A stretch of DNA of 64,000 nt from Pseudomonas bijieensis (GTDB lineage: Bacteria; Pseudomonadota; Gammaproteobacteria; Pseudomonadales; Pseudomonadaceae), in NCBI RefSeq assembly GCF_013347965.1, contig NZ_CP048810.1:5083501-5147500 (forward strand), read 5' to 3'. The notes below the pieces were generated by a model. That model was given only the letters and a program-made list of their open reading frames with translations, ran no database searches and was not told the origin of the DNA. The translations under genes were made by a program, and so were the position numbers. How positions within the stretch are numbered: the first letter of the stretch is position 1; every line of letters starts with the position of its first letter. This document shows, one piece after another, positions 55,978 to 64,000 of this stretch.

Positions 55978-57831
55978 TCAGTAGTGGTACCACTTCACCT
56001 CAAGCATCACCTCGTTCTCCGGCGAGGCCAACTGGCTGAATTCCCGCTGGGCGCTCAGGCGCAGGCCGAGGTTGCGGGACAATTCCCACTGCTGATTCAG
56101 GCTCAGACTACGGCGCACTTCGCCGTTGACGAAATAATCGCCCTTGGCTTCCAGGCTCAGGTTGCCCAGGGGAATTTTCCACAGCACACCGCTGTTGAAG
56201 CCGGCAGCCGGGGCGATGAATTGGGCGAAGTCATTGTTGTGCTCGACTCGCACCGTGCCCAGGGCAAAGCCCAGCACATCTTCACCCAGCGCCCAGGTGC
56301 CGCCCGCGCCGCCATTGACGTGACTGACCAGGGTTTCATCGTCGTGTTTGCCCGGTACCCGCTCCAGGCCGCCGGTGACCTGCCAGGACAGTGGCTGCAG
56401 CAACTCATTGCGCGGCGTCAGCGAGCGAATGGTTGCCAGGTCGAGTTGCTGCACCTGCCAATCATTGCCTTCGTACTGGCGCAGTTTCAATTGCAGGATC
56501 TCGATCTGCGCGCCCAAGGGGAAACTCTCGGCGTTGTCATTGAGGTCGTGGTAGGCCATGCGCAAGCCATATTCGCCGAACGCCCGGTCGCCCCGCGTGC
56601 CGAGGCCGGCCTGCCAGGTGCGTGATTCATGACCGTCCTCGGGCAGGCCCGGTTGCGGGATTTCGAGTTCTGGCGCGGGGTTCTGGTTGATCGCCCGTAA
56701 CAGTTCGAAGCTGCGCTGGGCGCGTTGCGGATCGCGTTCCTGGCCATTGGCGCGATAGCGTTCCAGGCGATAGGCCGCATCGATGATCAGCGCCTGGCGT
56801 TCGCGCGCCAGCGCTTTGAATCCAGGCGTTTGCAGTTGTTGCTGGTCGGCGCTGACTTTCAGTACCCATTGCTGCTCATCGTCGCTGAGCGGCTCGGCGC
56901 GGCTGAGCAGTTCCCGTTCCCGGGACGGTCGATACTGGATGCTTTCCACCAACCCGGCTTCTTTCACTGCCTTGACGGTGTCGGTGGGAATCGCCGTCAG
57001 TGGGAATTGTTCGGTCAGGCGCAGGCTGGGACGGGCCACTTGCAGCAGCTCGAGCAGGCGATAAGAGCAGTTTTCGTCGAAGAAGAAATAGTCGAACTGG
57101 ATCTGCTTGAGTTCCCAGACGTGCTCGACCATGCGCTCGGTTTCCGCCTGGCTCAGGTTCAGGTGGTATTCCCACAGGTCGCGGTTCTCCAGGCTACGGT
57201 ACTCGGAGAGTTTTTCCTGGTATGGCACCAGGGCGAAGAGGCCGGGATAGCCCCCCATCAGGCCTTTCCAGGCGTAAAGGATGCTGTTGTCCGAACCTTC
57301 GATGTAGGCGCCGAAATTGATCGCATAGCTGAGCAGGGCGGTCTTGTCGCTTTGCACGTCGGCCTGGTCGATGCGCAGCAGGGTATGGCCGAACATCGAG
57401 GACGGGCTGTTCAGGTAGGCGGCGGGAAAGATCATCACCGCGCTGTGGGGCGACACGTCCTTGAACCACTGGTTGAATTCGCTGCAATCGACGGTCGGCA
57501 GGTCGGTCAGGTTGAGCTGCGCCTTGAGCCAGCGCGTTCGCGCCGGGTACACGCACTGGGCATGCTGCTGGCCGGCGCTGGCAGGGCCATAGAGGGCTCG
57601 CAGCGTGGCGGTCAGTTCTCGGTCAGGATGTTGATTGCCGTCGGGGGCGAGGAAGAATTTTTTGTCGCTGATATAGCTGCGCCAGCCACCCAGTTTGGCG
57701 GTTTCGTAGTGGCCCAGGGAAATCCAGAAGCGGTCATTGGCCAGTTGCTGCAAACGTTGAGGATCGACATGAGGCGCGGCGGACAGCGGGGCGCACACAC
57801 AGAGCGCCAGCCAGGCAAGGCGTTTGAGCAT
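55978..57831 (-). CDS. DUF4105-type outer-membrane-associated protein
   Basis: 617-aa exported protein with signal peptide MLKRLAWLALCVCAPLSA. The region around residues 140-270 (FPAAYLNSPSSMFGHTLLRI, NFGAYIEGSDNSILYAWKGL, FFDENCSYRLLELL) matches the DUF4105 domain with conserved His and Cys, reminiscent of NlpC/P60-like hydrolases. The C-terminal half reads like beta-strands of an outer-membrane barrel and ends in an aromatic residue (WYHY). Its role is unknown; it may process an envelope lipid or peptide. Confidence 0.75.
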   Translation of the reverse strand: MLKRLAWLALCVCAPLSAAPHVDPQRLQQLANDRFWISLGHYETAKLGGWRSYISDKKFFLAPDGNQHPDRELTATLRALYGPASAGQQHAQCVYPARTRWLKAQLNLTDLPTVDCSEFNQWFKDVSPHSAVMIFPAAYLNSPSSMFGHTLLRIDQADVQSDKTALLSYAINFGAYIEGSDNSILYAWKGLMGGYPGLFALVPYQEKLSEYRSLENRDLWEYHLNLSQAETERMVEHVWELKQIQFDYFFFDENCSYRLLELLQVARPSLRLTEQFPLTAIPTDTVKAVKEAGLVESIQYRPSRERELLSRAEPLSDDEQQWVLKVSADQQQLQTPGFKALARERQALIIDAAYRLERYRANGQERDPQRAQRSFELLRAINQNPAPELEIPQPGLPEDGHESRTWQAGLGTRGDRAFGEYGLRMAYHDLNDNAESFPLGAQIEILQLKLRQYEGNDWQVQQLDLATIRSLTPRNELLQPLSWQVTGGLERVPGKHDDETLVSHVNGGAGGTWALGEDVLGFALGTVRVEHNNDFAQFIAPAAGFNSGVLWKIPLGNLSLEAKGDYFVNGEVRRSLSLNQQWELSRNLGLRLSAQREFSQLASPENEVMLEVKWYHY

Positions 57832-57877
57832 AGTCGGCTACTTGGAAAGTCGAAAAAAAAGACCGAAGGGGCCCCAA

Positions 57878-57908
57878 AAAGAAAACCCGCTCCCCGAGAG
57901 GAGCGAGT
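57878..57908 (-). terminator. Possible terminator of the DUF3015 gene
   Basis: On the minus strand CTCGCTCC, a short loop, then GGAGCGGG followed by TTTTCTTTTT. It lies directly after the stop of the DUF3015 gene. Confidence 0.6.
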
Positions 57909-57918
57909 GCTGTCGAGC

Positions 57919-58407
57919 TTAAGCTTGAGTGGCGTACTTGGCCAGGCGAGGATCGTTTTTCAACACGGCCAGGGTATTGGTATGCACATCTTCGGCGGTC
58001 ACGTCAGCCTTGCTGAAGATCTGCTGAAAGTGCTCGTGGGTGACGGCGGAGAAGTGCGCGCGGTCTTCCGGGGCTACGCCCAGTACCACGGCGTAGGTGG
58101 TCAGCGCTTCGCCCTGACCCTTGGCCATGTCCTCGGACAGCTCGTTCATCATGCCATTCATGGCCAGCCAGGACTTGCCACCGTAGGTCAGTGCCGCGTT
58201 GGTCGAGCAACCGTTGGTGCCGGATGTCATGCCGAAGGTAGCGTTACCGGAAGTGCCGTTGGTGGTGGATGCCAGGAAGTGAGCCGGGGTGCCACGCTGA
58301 CCTTCGAACAGCATGTTGCCCCAGCCGCAATCCGGGCCGCCCGGCGCCTGAGCCATGGCGTTGATGGATACAGCGGTGAAGAGAGTACCGAGAAGAATCC
58401 GTTTCAT
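57919..58407 (-). CDS. DUF3015-family periplasmic protein
   Basis: 162-aa exported protein with signal peptide MKRILLGTLFTAVSINAMA. The mature region begins QAPGGPDCGWGNMLFEGQ and has STTNGTSGNATFGMTSGTNG, characteristic of DUF3015. Two Cys could pair. Function unknown. The ATG at 58407 has AGAGAAC upstream. Starts upstream of the DUF4105 gene in the same direction with a terminator-like hairpin between. Confidence 0.85.
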   Translation of the reverse strand: MKRILLGTLFTAVSINAMAQAPGGPDCGWGNMLFEGQRGTPAHFLASTTNGTSGNATFGMTSGTNGCSTNAALTYGGKSWLAMNGMMNELSEDMAKGQGEALTTYAVVLGVAPEDRAHFSAVTHEHFQQIFSKADVTAEDVHTNTLAVLKNDPRLAKYATQA

Positions 58408-58693
58408 AGCTATGTTCTCTTTATGTGCATACCGATGGACAGGGTCTGGCACCTCGTTCCTGTTGGGCTAGGCGCCAGTGGGCCGGTTATTGTTCCAGCC
58501 GCGCAATTTGGAGTTTAGGCACGATCCCAGGGTTCCGTGACATTTTGCAAAAACATTACGGGGGGATCGCTTCTCTCCGGGCCCGCCCGAGGTTTTCCCG
58601 TTGACTATGCTTTGGGCAGAGACGCTCCTTGCCAGTCAGGTACAGGCGGCGCCAGAATGCCGCTATCTGCCCCGCCTGATGTAAGGAAGCCCG

Positions 58694-61132
58694 ATGCCTG
58701 ATCCTGTTGCTGCCAGCTTGCGTCTAGCGCCCGAAGCGCTGACCCGTCCGTTTTCCGCTGAACAGTTCAGCTTCTCTACCACCAATGATCTGGAGCCCTT
58801 CCGCGGTGTGCTTGGCCAGGAACGTGCGGTCGAAGCCTTGCAGTTCGGCGTGGCCATGCCGCGCCCCGGTTACAACGTATTCGTCATGGGCGAGCCCGGC
58901 ACTGGCCGGTTCTCGTTCGTCAAACGCTACCTCAAGGCCGAAGGCAAGCGCCTGCAGACCCCGGCGGACTGGGTCTACGTCAACAACTTCGATGAGCCCC
59001 GCGAACCCCGTGCCCTGGAACTGCCATCGGGCACGGCCGGGGCTTTCATCGCCGACATCAACGGCCTGATCGACAATCTGCTGGCGACTTTCCCGGCTGT
59101 GTTCGAACACCCGTCCTACCAGCAGAAAAAAAGCGCCATCGACCGCGCTTTCAACCAGCGCTACGACCGTGCCCTGGATGTGATCGAGCGCCTGGCGCTG
59201 GAGAAGGATGTCGCGCTGTATCGTGACAGCAGCAACATCGCTTTCACGCCGATGAGTGAAGGCAAGGCCCTGGACGAGGCGGAATTCGCCCAGTTGCCGG
59301 AAGCCGAGCGCGAGCGTTTCCATGAGGACATCTCGGGCCTGGAAGAGCGCTTGAACGAAGAGCTCGCCAGCCTGCCGCAGTGGAAGCGCGAATCCAGTAA
59401 TCAACTGCGCCAGCTCAACGAAGAAACCATCACTCTGGCCCTGCAACCGTTGCTGGCACCGTTGTCGGAGAAGTACGCCGAGAACGCTGCGGTCTGCGGT
59501 TATTTGCAGGCCATGCAGGTCTATCTGCTCAAGACCGTGGTCGAGCAATTGGTGGACGACAGCAAGACCGACGCCATCGCCCGCAAGCTGCTGGAGGAGC
59601 AATACGCCCCGAGCCTGGTGGTGGGGCATCCGTCCAGCGGTGGCGCGCCGGTGGTGTTCGAGCCGCACCCGACCTACGACAACCTGTTCGGCCGGATTGA
59701 ATACAGCACCGACCAGGGCGCGCTCTACACCACCTATCGGCAGCTGCGTCCGGGTGCCTTGCACCGGGCCAATGGCGGTTTCCTGATTCTCGAAGCGGAA
59801 AAAATGCTCGGCGAGCCGTTCGTATGGGATGCGCTCAAGCGCGCCCTGCAATCGCGCAAGCTGAAGATGGAATCGCCGCTGGGCGAGCTGGGACGGCTGG
59901 CGACGGTCACCCTTACACCGCAACACATCCCGTTGCAGGTCAAGGTCGTGATCATCGGCGCCCGTCAGCTGTATTACGCCTTGCAGGACCTGGATCCGGA
60001 CTTCCAGGAAATGTTTCGCGTGCTGGTGGATTTCGACGAAGACATCCCGATGGGCGACGAGAGCCTGGAGCAGTTCGCCCAATTGCTCAAGACCCGCACT
60101 TCGGAAGAGGGCATGGCACCGCTGACCGCCGACGCGGTGGCGCGCCTGGCGACCTACAGCGCGCGGCTGGCCGAACACCAGGGGCGCTTGTCGGCGCGTA
60201 TCGGCGATCTGTTCCAACTGGTCAGCGAGGCGGATTTCATTCGCCAACTGGCCGGTGACGAGATGACCGACGCCGGCCACATCGAGCGGGCCCTCAAGGC
60301 CAAGGCTACCCGTACCGGGCGCGTCTCGGCACGGATCCTCGACGATATGCTGGCCGGGATCATCCTGATCGACACCGACGGCGCGGCGGTGGGCAAGTGC
60401 AACGGGCTGACGGTGCTTGAGGTCGGCGACTCGGCGTTTGGTGTGCCGGCGCGAATTTCCGCCACGGTGTACCCGGGCGGCAGCGGCATCGTCGATATCG
60501 AACGGGAGGTCAACCTCGGCCAGCCGATCCACTCCAAGGGCGTGATGATCCTCACCGGCTACCTGGGTAGCCGTTATGCCCAGGAGTTCCCGTTGGCGAT
60601 CTCGGCCAGCATCGCCCTTGAGCAATCCTACGGTTACGTGGACGGCGACAGTGCGTCCCTGGGCGAGGCTTGCACGCTGATCTCGGCTCTGTCGAAAACG
60701 CCGTTGAAGCAGTGCTTCGCCATCACCGGCTCGATCAACCAGTTCGGTGAAGTGCAGGCGGTGGGCGGGGTCAACGAGAAGATCGAAGGCTTCTTCCGCC
60801 TCTGCGAAGCCCGTGGGCTGACCGGTGAGCAGGGGGCGATCATTCCCCAGGCCAACGTCGCCACCCTGATGCTCGACGAGAAAGTCCTGGCTGCCGTGCG
60901 CGCCGGTCAATTCCATGTTTATGCAGTGCGTCAGGCCGATGAAGCCCTGAGCCTGCTGGTGGGTGAGCCTGCCGGCGAGCCGGATGAAAACGGCGAGTTC
61001 CCGGAGGGCAGCGTCAACGCCCGGGTGGTGGAACGGCTGCGGGTGATCGCGGAGATGATCAGCGAAGACGACATCAAGGAAGCGGAAAAGGAACTGGCGC
61101 AGCAAGCCTTGGCGGAGGCCAAGCCGGCTTGA
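58694..61132 (+). CDS. Lon-like ATP-dependent protease (LonB/YcbZ-type)
   Basis: 812-aa AAA+ protease of the COG1067 group. The Walker A region reads GEPGTGRFSF, with Arg where Lys is usual. The catalytic dyad is S653 (GDSASLGE) and K696 (GGVNEKIEGF), spaced 43 residues as in E. coli Lon. A long helical insertion (about 150-300) and no N-terminal Lon substrate domain separate it from classical Lon. I recall the same gene as PA4576 in P. aeruginosa, followed by the same neighbours as here. Confidence 0.92.
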   Translation: MPDPVAASLRLAPEALTRPFSAEQFSFSTTNDLEPFRGVLGQERAVEALQFGVAMPRPGYNVFVMGEPGTGRFSFVKRYLKAEGKRLQTPADWVYVNNFDEPREPRALELPSGTAGAFIADINGLIDNLLATFPAVFEHPSYQQKKSAIDRAFNQRYDRALDVIERLALEKDVALYRDSSNIAFTPMSEGKALDEAEFAQLPEAERERFHEDISGLEERLNEELASLPQWKRESSNQLRQLNEETITLALQPLLAPLSEKYAENAAVCGYLQAMQVYLLKTVVEQLVDDSKTDAIARKLLEEQYAPSLVVGHPSSGGAPVVFEPHPTYDNLFGRIEYSTDQGALYTTYRQLRPGALHRANGGFLILEAEKMLGEPFVWDALKRALQSRKLKMESPLGELGRLATVTLTPQHIPLQVKVVIIGARQLYYALQDLDPDFQEMFRVLVDFDEDIPMGDESLEQFAQLLKTRTSEEGMAPLTADAVARLATYSARLAEHQGRLSARIGDLFQLVSEADFIRQLAGDEMTDAGHIERALKAKATRTGRVSARILDDMLAGIILIDTDGAAVGKCNGLTVLEVGDSAFGVPARISATVYPGGSGIVDIEREVNLGQPIHSKGVMILTGYLGSRYAQEFPLAISASIALEQSYGYVDGDSASLGEACTLISALSKTPLKQCFAITGSINQFGEVQAVGGVNEKIEGFFRLCEARGLTGEQGAIIPQANVATLMLDEKVLAAVRAGQFHVYAVRQADEALSLLVGEPAGEPDENGEFPEGSVNARVVERLRVIAEMISEDDIKEAEKELAQQALAEAKPA

Positions 61133-61483
61133 TGTTTTCCTGACCGCCGCAAGCCCCTGTGGGAGAACAGCCTGTGGGAGCAAAGCTTGCTCGCGATAAC
61201 GTTTGTCCAGTCAACAGAAATGTTGCATATGACAACCCCATCGCGAGCAAGCTTTGCTCCCTCAGGCTTGCTCTCACAATCAATGTTTTGTTGATTATTA
61301 CTGAAAGGTGCCACCACTTTGGCGTCAATATTCACACTGTGACCGCTCGGCGCATTCTGGTCTCGAAACCCCTTGTAGTCGGAACTTTTCTTCTATCCTC
61401 TGCTCAAGGATAACGAGAGTCATCATCGGATCGAAACAGCCTCTTCCCGAGACTGAATACCGGATCTACCGAGGGGCGCCGCC
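61133..61483. other. 351-bp intergenic region with REP pair
   Basis: Contains a degenerate REP inverted pair and the promoter side of the following small gene. No additional gene or conserved RNA was recognised. Confidence 0.7.
61173..61263. repeat. REP inverted pair
   Basis: TGTGGGAGCAAAGCTTGCTC plus GCGAT at 61173 and inverted ATCGCGAGCAAGCTTTGCTC ending at about 61263. Additional partial copies (TGTGGGAGAACAG and GGCTTGCTCTCACA) flank it, suggesting degenerate duplication. Confidence 0.82.
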
Positions 61484-61825
61484 ATGTCGCGCAACCTTTG
61501 CCTCACTCGTCAATGCCTGGGCCTTGTCACCCGTATCGAATGCGCCATCCGTCCCCTGGCGGGAGATACCGGGATGTGGACCTTGCTCTTCGCCGCCGGA
61601 ATGGCCGGTGAACAACCTTCCGCCATCAAGGCCCAGGGGCCATTCCCCGGCCCGACTGCCGCCGAATCCATCCTCGATACCATTGTGCAGAGCCTGACAT
61701 TGCACGGCTATGAGCTGGCCGACGACCCGCAGATCTGGTCCCTGCACATGCAAGCCCAACTGCGTGAAATCAATGGAGGCCGTTGTCGCAACGTGGGTGG
61801 CTTCGAGTTTCGCCCGCTGCACTGA
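61484..61825 (+). CDS. Conserved hypothetical protein (PA4575-like position)
   Basis: 113-aa soluble protein of unknown function. No signal peptide or membrane segment. PTAAESILDTIVQSLTLHGY and QIWSLHMQAQLREINGGR look like helices. The position between the Lon-like protease and YqhA matches PA4575 of P. aeruginosa as I recall it. An overlapping minus-strand frame exists, but codon bias and synteny favour this one. Confidence 0.65.
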   Translation: MSRNLCLTRQCLGLVTRIECAIRPLAGDTGMWTLLFAAGMAGEQPSAIKAQGPFPGPTAAESILDTIVQSLTLHGYELADDPQIWSLHMQAQLREINGGRCRNVGGFEFRPLH

Positions 61826-61957
61826 AGGCCAACACCGCGCGGACACTGGCAGTAAAGTTTTGACACAAGGGCAGGGACCACGGAGGGCCCCGGCATTTGT
61901 GGGGCCAGTCGTGGCTGATATACTCGCCGCGATTTTTCAGCCCTGGTGTGAGACTCA

Positions 61958-62446
61958 ATGGAACGCTTTATCGAAAACGCAATGTATGCCTCCCGTTGGC
62001 TGCTGGCGCCAATCTATTTCGGGCTGTCCCTGGGCTTGCTGGCCCTGGCGCTGAAATTCTTCCAGGAAGTCTTTCACGTCATCCCCAACGTGTTCTCCAT
62101 GGCCGAGTCCGACCTGATCCTGGTGCTGCTGTCGCTGATCGACATGGCGCTGGTGGGCGGCCTGCTGGTGATGGTGATGATTTCCGGCTACGAGAACTTC
62201 GTCTCGCAACTGGACATCGGTGACGACAAGGAAAAACTCAACTGGCTCGGCACCATGGACTCTTCATCGCTGAAGATGAAGGTTGCTGCCTCGATCGTGG
62301 CCATTTCCTCCATCCACCTGTTGCGCATTTTCATGGATGCCAAGAACGTCGATCCCGAACACTTGATGTGGTACGTGATCATCCATATGACCTTCGTGGT
62401 CTCGGCATTTGCCATGGGTTACCTGGATAAACTGACCAAGCACTGA
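61958..62446 (+). CDS. yqhA: YqhA/UPF0114 membrane protein
   Basis: 162-aa inner-membrane protein with about four helices ([40 protein letters not shown], and two C-terminal helices around [14 protein letters not shown]). The [11 protein letters not shown] and [20 protein letters not shown] stretches are hallmarks of the TIGR00645/UPF0114 family. Function unknown. Confidence 0.92.
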   Translation: MERFIENAMYASRWLLAPIYFGLSLGLLALALKFFQEVFHVIPNVFSMAESDLILVLLSLIDMALVGGLLVMVMISGYENFVSQLDIGDDKEKLNWLGTMDSSSLKMKVAASIVAISSIHLLRIFMDAKNVDPEHLMWYVIIHMTFVVSAFAMGYLDKLTKH

Positions 62447-62648
62447 GGTCGTTTCATCGCCCTGGCGCGACGCCCGCCTGCCGAGAAGCAGGCGGGCGTT
62501 GTCGTTTCTGGCGGCGGCCCTTGATGCGGGGCTCGTCACCCGCCCCGGCATCTGTGCTAGTCTGCTCGCCCTTTTGGTTCCGGGCGCTCCCGGAGGCGCT
62601 GTGGTACACACGGCAACTCTGGAGCCGTCCGCACAGCGGAGCAGCATC

Positions 62649-63266
62649 ATGTCCGAAGTTAACCTGTCCACCGACGAAACCCGCGTCAGCTACGGCATTG
62701 GCCGCCAGTTGGGCGACCAACTGCGCGACAACCCGCCACCGGGCGTGAGCCTGGACGCGATCCTGGCCGGCCTGACCGACGCGTTCGCCGGCAAGCCAAG
62801 CCGCGTGGGCCAGGAAGAGATGTCCGCCAGCTTCAAGGTCATTCGTGAAATCATGCAGGCCGAAGCCGCTGCCAAGGCTGAAGCCGCTGCTGGCGAAGGC
62901 CGTGCATTCCTGGCCGAAAACGCCAAGCGTGAAGGCATCACCACCCTGGCTTCCGGCCTGCAATTCGAAGTGCTGACTCAGGGTGAAGGCGCCAAGCCGA
63001 CCCGTGAAGACCAGGTGCGTACCCATTACCACGGCACCCTGATCGACGGCACCGTATTCGACAGCTCCTACGATCGTGGCCAGCCAGCCGAATTCCCGGT
63101 AGGCGGCGTGATCCCAGGCTGGACCGAAGCACTGCAACTGATGAACGCCGGCAGCAAATGGCGCCTGTACGTGCCGAGCGAACTGGCTTACGGCGCTCAA
63201 GGCGTTGGCAGCATTCCGCCGCACAGCGTACTGGTGTTTGACGTCGAGCTGTTGGACGTTCTGTAA
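62649..63266 (+). CDS. fklB: FKBP-type peptidyl-prolyl cis-trans isomerase
   Basis: 205-aa FklB/FkpA-like isomerase. An N-terminal helical dimerisation domain (VSYGIGRQLGDQLRDN) is followed by an Ala/Glu-rich helix and the FKBP domain (VRTHYHGTLIDGTVFDSSYD, FPVGGVIPGWTEALQLM, YGAQGVGSIPPHSVLVFDVE) with all core binding residues. No signal peptide, so cytoplasmic like FklB. The start at 62649 matches the family MSEVNLSTDE. Confidence 0.95.
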   Translation: MSEVNLSTDETRVSYGIGRQLGDQLRDNPPPGVSLDAILAGLTDAFAGKPSRVGQEEMSASFKVIREIMQAEAAAKAEAAAGEGRAFLAENAKREGITTLASGLQFEVLTQGEGAKPTREDQVRTHYHGTLIDGTVFDSSYDRGQPAEFPVGGVIPGWTEALQLMNAGSKWRLYVPSELAYGAQGVGSIPPHSVLVFDVELLDVL

Positions 63267-63297
63267 GACCCTGCCTGGTTTAGCGTCGGGCAAATAG

Positions 63298-63386
63298 GTG
63301 GGAGCGGGCTTGCTCGCGAATGCGGACTGTCAGTCGACATTATCGTTAACTGACACACCGCTTTCGCGAGCAAGCCCGCTCCCACA
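63298..63386. repeat. REP inverted pair
   Basis: GTGGGAGCGGGCTTGCTCGC with following GAATGCGG and an inverted partner ending CCACA at 63386, between the convergent fklB and the Fur-box gene. Confidence 0.9.
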
Positions 63387-63398
63387 TGACGTCTGCGT

Positions 63399-63656
63399 TC
63401 ATCCGTGGAACCTGGCATTGAAATCGCCAGTCGGGCGCAACGCCCGGGCGTAGCAGAACAGGAACAGATTGCGCACCAGCTCCTTGAGCACCAACGGTTC
63501 GCTGGAATTGAGGCTGTTGAGGTCCAGATCCCCTTGGTCCTGCAGCTCGCTCAAGGCTTCTTCTTCAAGCACCGCACAAACTTCCCCGGTTTCCCGATGC
63601 AGGATCCTGAGGTAGGGATGTGGGCGGTCCAGCCAGGCATCGATCAAATAAGTCAT
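63399..63656 (-). CDS. Small iron-regulated protein (PA4570-like)
   Basis: 85-aa acidic cytoplasmic protein of unknown function, reading MTYLIDAWLDRPHPYLRILH then LEEEALSELQDQGDLDL and a C-terminal LVRNLFLFCYARALRP. The ATG at 63656 has AAGGAG 9 nt upstream; the ATG at 63665 would leave no spacing. A Fur-box-like sequence lies just upstream. In P. aeruginosa the gene at this position (PA4570) is, from memory, strongly induced by iron starvation. Confidence 0.82.
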   Translation of the reverse strand: MTYLIDAWLDRPHPYLRILHRETGEVCAVLEEEALSELQDQGDLDLNSLNSSEPLVLKELVRNLFLFCYARALRPTGDFNARFHG

Positions 63657-63680
63657 GGTTCTCATCTCCTTGATGGATTC

Positions 63681-63699
63681 GATGAGAATAATTCTTATT
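63681..63699. promoter_or_regulatory. Fur box
   Basis: GATGAGAATAATTCTTATT agrees with the 19-bp Fur consensus GATAATGATAATCATTATC at 13 of 19 positions and stands 25 bp upstream of the start codon of the small gene, a typical repressor position. Confidence 0.7.
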
Positions 63700-63822
63700 C
63701 GCTAAATAGCAAGCCTCTATTGGTGTTCCGATTGTTTTTCTGATGATGGGTTGTGGCCGCTCAAGACGGCTGGCACCTGGCCGGCGCCCGAGAAATGGGC
63801 CTAGAGCGGGGAGGGTGGGGCA

Positions 63823-63849
63823 CCATCCCGCACACGGGGTGCGGGATGG
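63823..63849 (-). terminator. Terminator-like hairpin after yjdM
   Basis: 10-bp perfect stem CCATCCCGCA / TGCGGGATGG with a 7-nt loop, 13 bp past the stop of the yjdM gene. No T-run follows on the minus strand, so it may be a Rho-dependent end or mRNA stabiliser. Confidence 0.5.
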
Positions 63850-63861
63850 AATACAGCAAGA

Positions 63862-64000
63862 TCAGACTTTTCTGACGAACTCGGATTTGAGTTTCATCGG
63901 GCCGATGCCGTCGATCTTGCAGTCGATGTCGTGGTCGCCATCGCACAGGCGGATGTTCTTGACCTTGGTGCCGACCTTGACCACCAGCGAAGTGCCCTTG
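63862..64000 (-). CDS. yjdM: YjdM/PhnA zinc-ribbon-family protein (5'-truncated by window end)
   Basis: Only the last 45 codons are inside the window. They read [20 protein letters not shown], then [20 protein letters not shown] and V-stop, matching the C-terminal domain of YjdM/PhnA proteins almost residue for residue. The N-terminal zinc ribbon lies beyond position 64000. Function of the family is unclear despite the historical alkylphosphonate label. Confidence 0.88.
   Translation of the reverse strand, partial: KGTSLVVKVGTKVKNIRLCDGDHDIDCKIDGIGPMKLKSEFVRKV

Noticed and set aside
58724..61183. 819-codon minus-strand frame
   Set aside because: Antisense of the Lon-like protease; no ribosome-binding site or domain.
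61466..61846. 126-codon minus-strand frame over the small gene after the Lon-like protease
   Set aside because: The plus-strand 113-aa frame fits the gene order seen in P. aeruginosa and has better codon bias; kept only as an alternative.

Overview
The window is 64 kb of GC-rich chromosome from a fluorescent-group Pseudomonas (P. fluorescens complex). Three things point there: dense coding with Pseudomonas-type codon use; many copies of Pseudomonas REP hairpins (GTGGGAGCGRGCYTGCTCGCGA and GTGGCGAGGGGAT types); and gene pairs known from Pseudomonas, such as katB-ankB, cioAB, glyA next to morA, and a Lon-like protease / YqhA / FklB / iron-regulated protein block that I recall from the PA4576-PA4570 region of P. 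aeruginosa. I see no rRNA, tRNA, insertion sequence, prophage or CRISPR array.

Layout. 1-8.0 kb: housekeeping and accessory enzymes (RhlE helicase, flavoprotein, deacetylase-like protein, acetyltransferase, TesB and a HAD phosphatase, a YpfJ-type metallopeptidase with a secreted hydrolase). 8.1-15.8 kb: an IclR regulator, a DMT transporter and a quinate/shikimate catabolic cluster (MFS carrier, QuiC-type dehydroshikimate dehydratase, a frameshifted TetR regulator, a shikimate dehydrogenase and a type II dehydroquinase). Sequences like the PcaR operator stand in front of quiC and aroQ. 15.9-24.9 kb: TrmA, a purine permease, a secreted DUF4879-like protein, a DJ-1 homologue lacking its cysteine, a PaoABC-type molybdenum aldehyde oxidoreductase and an MFS exporter. 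25.4-28.1 kb: cyanide-insensitive oxidase cioAB plus a 54-aa accessory peptide, behind an ANR-like box. 28.1-36.1 kb: RlmG, an acyl-HSL-type LuxR solo, Fpr, MscL, KatB-AnkB, RadA and a PilZ protein. 36.2-45 kb: CstA-YbdD-YjiA, then dctA with two GntR regulators and FadR-like operators, an orphan AT-richer gene and GlyA. 45-51 kb: MorA (PAS-GGDEF-EAL) and EttA.

The most distinctive locus is 51.1-54.8 kb. It holds a LanM class II lanthipeptide synthetase with two short precursor genes just upstream, which gene callers easily miss. The two peptides share the leader start MSE-x-IL-x-MSGDF and end in Cys/Thr-rich cores. No dedicated transporter, protease, immunity or regulatory gene lies in the window, so this is a minimal, possibly two-peptide, lanthipeptide system in a Gram-negative host.

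55-64 kb returns to core functions: a GreA/GreB-family factor, a small lipoprotein, envelope proteins (DUF4105-like, DUF3015), the Lon-like protease, YqhA, FklB, a small protein behind a Fur box and a truncated YjdM/PhnA gene.

All functional calls rest on motif reading and memory of protein families; no database search was run.
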